Assembly: GCA_023458875.1 (NCBI GenBank)
Contig: JAEWXO010000069.1
Coordinates: forward strand, 1 to 44,505
DNA from: Bacillota bacterium
GTDB taxonomy: Bacteria > Bacillota > Clostridia > Oscillospirales > Ruminococcaceae
Length of the DNA stretch: 44,505 bases
Direction of reading: 5' to 3'
In this document: positions 42,532 to 44,505 of the stretch, piece by piece
How positions within the stretch are numbered: the stretch's first letter is position 1
Layout: each line of letters starts with the position of its first letter
Translations under genes and position numbers: made by a program
The notes under the pieces: generated by a model
What the model was told of the DNA's origin: nothing
Seen by the model: only the letters and a program-made list of their open reading frames with translations
The model's database searches: none

Positions 42532-44085
42532 CTATTTACTGTTTTTGGTAGTTTTTTTCTGAACATCTTCTTTTTTTCCATCATCACTTGAGTCAAGTTC
42601 AGGAGCAGGAGCAACTGCCTGAGATGCAACTGATTTCTTTTTGCTTTCATCCTTAAGTGCACCAATTACAGCTGCAAGAATATATATAACAAAAATAAGT
42701 GCGTTTCCGATAAGAAGTATCATTTTTGAATTATCAATTGCATTTACTATTACGTTCATATTTGATGAGCTTGCCGGAACAAGAACATTATATGCATTTG
42801 AAAATGAAACATTTTCGTAGTATTCATCAGCTGTCTTATTTACATTGTCAAGAAGAATATTTATCTTTTCATTAAGCCTCTGAAGATTTCCGGAGACCTT
42901 ATCCATTTTTTCCTGTGAACCAATCGGCTGGCTGTTAAGAGCTGTTATCCTTGAATTGTAATAGTTTATACGCTGAACTGTTGATGAGAGCTGAGTCTGT
43001 GTATCTATCTTCTGATTGATAAGACTGTCATACTGAGGAGAAGCCTGGGTATAGTTTGCGCCTAGGCTGTCCTTTTCATCACCAAACAGGAGAACCGTAT
43101 CCTTCTGATAGTTATTGAACGAATCAATGATTGATGCAAGCTTTTCTTCTGTTACTGCTTTTTCTCTTGTAAGCTGTTCAACCCTGTACTGATAATATGT
43201 TACAGCTGCGTCTTTGTCCTTTGTAACATTATTTACTACTATGTAAGATGATATAAGATCAATATCAACACTTTTTAATGTGTCTATTGTTTTAGAAAGA
43301 TCTGCAAATGTATAACCTGTAATGTTCGAACGGAAACGTGTTGAGTCACTGGATGACAACTGGTCAACATAATTTTTTAATGTACCGAGAGTATCATTGA
43401 ATACATCAACTGCTTCTGAATAGTCGTAATCATTGTAGTCAAGCGTTGTTATAGCACTTCCAAGTGACTGATTGTATCCGTATGTATCAAAGAAATAATC
43501 CTGATAGCAGTTAAGAATCTCATTGAAAACCTGTACAGCTTCTGACGGCTTATAGCCTGTGCTTGCATAATTAAAGTAAACATTATACTGTGTAGGATAA
43601 TATTTTGTATCAAGCATCTGCTGAGCAGCATCAAGTGCACTAGTACCGGCACCGCTTTCATATATACTCTTGTATGCGGTTATTCTTTCTATTGCATCAT
43701 GAGGAATAATACCTTCAATTGTGATATCCTGTCTTATTGCTTCTAATTCTGCAACTGAACGGTCAAGATTGGTAAGAGCCATTTCTATTACAGCAGGACT
43801 TTTTAAAGAATTTACATCAAATTTATTTCCAGCAGGATCAAGACCTGATTCAATACCCTTGTATGTAAAGCTTACGAGAGATGAAAGTTTTTTGTTTTCA
43901 TCTGACTTGAGTATTGCAACACTGACTAATGATAATATTGATATTATTATTGATGCACAGATCCATATGGCAAGATACCGTTTAAAATTTTTAAACAAAT
44001 CGCCCAGACTTATTAATACTTCATCTTCGTCATCATTCTCTTTTTTTAACGTTACATTTAAATAATTTTCTCTTCTGTTATTCAT
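42532..44085 (-). CDS. Wzz-like polysaccharide chain-length/copolymerase protein
   Basis: About 517 residues. A membrane helix near the start (37-58), a long extracellular region with many heptad-like helices (about 60-450), a second membrane helix (about 455-480) and a charged cytoplasmic tail rich in Asp, Glu and Lys. That is the Wzz/YveK topology. ATG 44085 has GGAGG 6 bp upstream. No exopolysaccharide genes are visible beside it. I judge the assignment from topology more than sequence. Confidence 0.65.
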   Translation of the reverse strand: MNNRRENYLNVTLKKENDDEDEVLISLGDLFKNFKRYLAIWICASIIISILSLVSVAILKSDENKKLSSLVSFTYKGIESGLDPAGNKFDVNSLKSPAVIEMALTNLDRSVAELEAIRQDITIEGIIPHDAIERITAYKSIYESGAGTSALDAAQQMLDTKYYPTQYNVYFNYASTGYKPSEAVQVFNEILNCYQDYFFDTYGYNQSLGSAITTLDYNDYDYSEAVDVFNDTLGTLKNYVDQLSSSDSTRFRSNITGYTFADLSKTIDTLKSVDIDLISSYIVVNNVTKDKDAAVTYYQYRVEQLTREKAVTEEKLASIIDSFNNYQKDTVLLFGDEKDSLGANYTQASPQYDSLINQKIDTQTQLSSTVQRINYYNSRITALNSQPIGSQEKMDKVSGNLQRLNEKINILLDNVNKTADEYYENVSFSNAYNVLVPASSSNMNVIVNAIDNSKMILLIGNALIFVIYILAAVIGALKDESKKKSVASQAVAPAPELDSSDDGKKEDVQKKTTKNSK

Positions 44086-44209
44086 TTTTATCCTCCAAAT
44101 TAACAATCAGACAAATAATATGGATATGGTTCAATTTCTTCAAAAAAATGAGAAATTTAATAAATCCATAAAATACGTACAGATGTTTTATTTTTATTTA
44201 AATTATTAT

Positions 44210-44505
44210 CTCAAACTTCGCACTTGAAAACTGCAAGTGCATCTCGAAAATTCAATAGATTTAGACTAAAAAAATATAGTATGTAGTCTCCAAAAATGTT
44301 ATAATGATAGCGCAAAAAACATTAAAGCATTGAAAGGATAATACATACTATGTCAAAAATTATAACACAGAGAGCAGAAGAAAACAAGCAGATTTCAGAA
44401 AGAATTAAAAACTTTATGAAAAGATTTGATTTTTCATCTGCATTAAGGCTAGTGTACAGGCATATTCACTCTTGAATTAATTCTGCATATATGATATAAT
44501 TGTCA
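44210..44505 (+). mobile_element. Left end of an IS4-like element, with truncated transposase gene
   Basis: The inverted repeat at 44210-44255 matches the one at the left edge of the window. AAAGGA precedes ATG 44351, which opens MSKIITQRAEENKQISERI and a KRFDFSSAL segment like the N-terminus of IS4-type transposases in Clostridia, but the frame reaches a TGA after 41 codons. The text after about 44447 no longer follows that family, so the copy is truncated, joined to another element, or the assembly switches copies. The 104 bp before it show no gene. Confidence 0.5.

Noticed and set aside
1..44505. tRNA, rRNA and CRISPR loci
   Set aside because: No cloverleaf with a TTCRA arm, rRNA segment or spaced identical repeats was noticed on either strand.

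Overview
The window looks like chromosomal DNA of an anaerobic, AT-rich Firmicute of the Clostridia, most likely a Ruminococcus-like member of the Oscillospiraceae. The evidence is gene content: [FeFe]-hydrogenase maturases HydG and HydF with the small hydrogenase-system regulator, cohesin and dockerin modules, a CotH/Cthe_2159-type surface protein, a DUF6514-type small protein, strong GGAGG ribosome sites and TTGACA-17-TATAAT promoters. Both ends carry pieces of what looks like one insertion sequence (matching terminal inverted repeats at about 75-120 and 44210-44255), so the window may be a contig broken at IS copies.

Layout. 1-180: right end of an IS. 183-7560: an amidase-like hydrolase, then a leftward operon metQ-metN-metI, a wrecked 2-oxoacid:ferredoxin oxidoreductase gamma gene, a PaaK-type CoA ligase and an aminotransferase, preceded by a LysR regulator. 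7637-12060: a cysteine block with a CymR/IscR-like Rrf2 regulator, an SGNH hydrolase, a CysK/CBS-type enzyme, a cystathionine lyase/synthase, a scar of a methyltransferase gene and, upstream, a very cysteine-rich leader peptide followed by a terminator (candidate attenuator). 12176-14050: an AbrB-ABC-permease operon whose AbrB gene is frameshifted at a dnaX-like slippery heptamer. 14287-19400: HD-domain protein, DUF6514, sodium:solute symporter, glycogen debranching enzyme. 19583-22614: hydrogenase regulator, hydG, hydF. 22660-25745: three tandem paralogous lipoproteins, the first with a normal cohesin-like domain and the other two with the halves of that domain in swapped order. 25769-33320: pyrG, gapA, an anchored SGNH esterase, hemW, a zinc-ribbon membrane protein and lepA. 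33436-36077: a secreted dockerin-Cthe_2159-CotH protein. 36317-42450: K+/H+ antiporter, short KdpD-like kinase, KdpE-like regulator, Na/Pi cotransporter and DedA. 42463-44085: a Wzz-like chain-length protein.

How the parts work together. LysR, Rrf2, the cysteine-rich leader and the two PLP enzymes suggest a sulfur amino acid circuit. A near-identical 15-bp motif sits just downstream of the -10 box in both the LysR and the leader promoters. The cohesin-like lipoproteins and the dockerin protein are candidate partners in cell-surface assembly. The antiporter and KdpDE-like pair point to potassium homeostasis, and 10-bp spaced TTAACA-like boxes before dedA-Na/Pi suggest PhoP-type phosphate control.

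Scattered through 0.7-19.5 kb are six copies of an unnamed MITE-like palindromic repeat of about 110-140 bp. One of them appears to supply the last codons and stop of the cystathionine enzyme gene. The most novel items are the permuted cohesins, the cysteine attenuator with its shared operator, the repeat family and the frameshifted abrB. All functional links are inferred from sequence alone.
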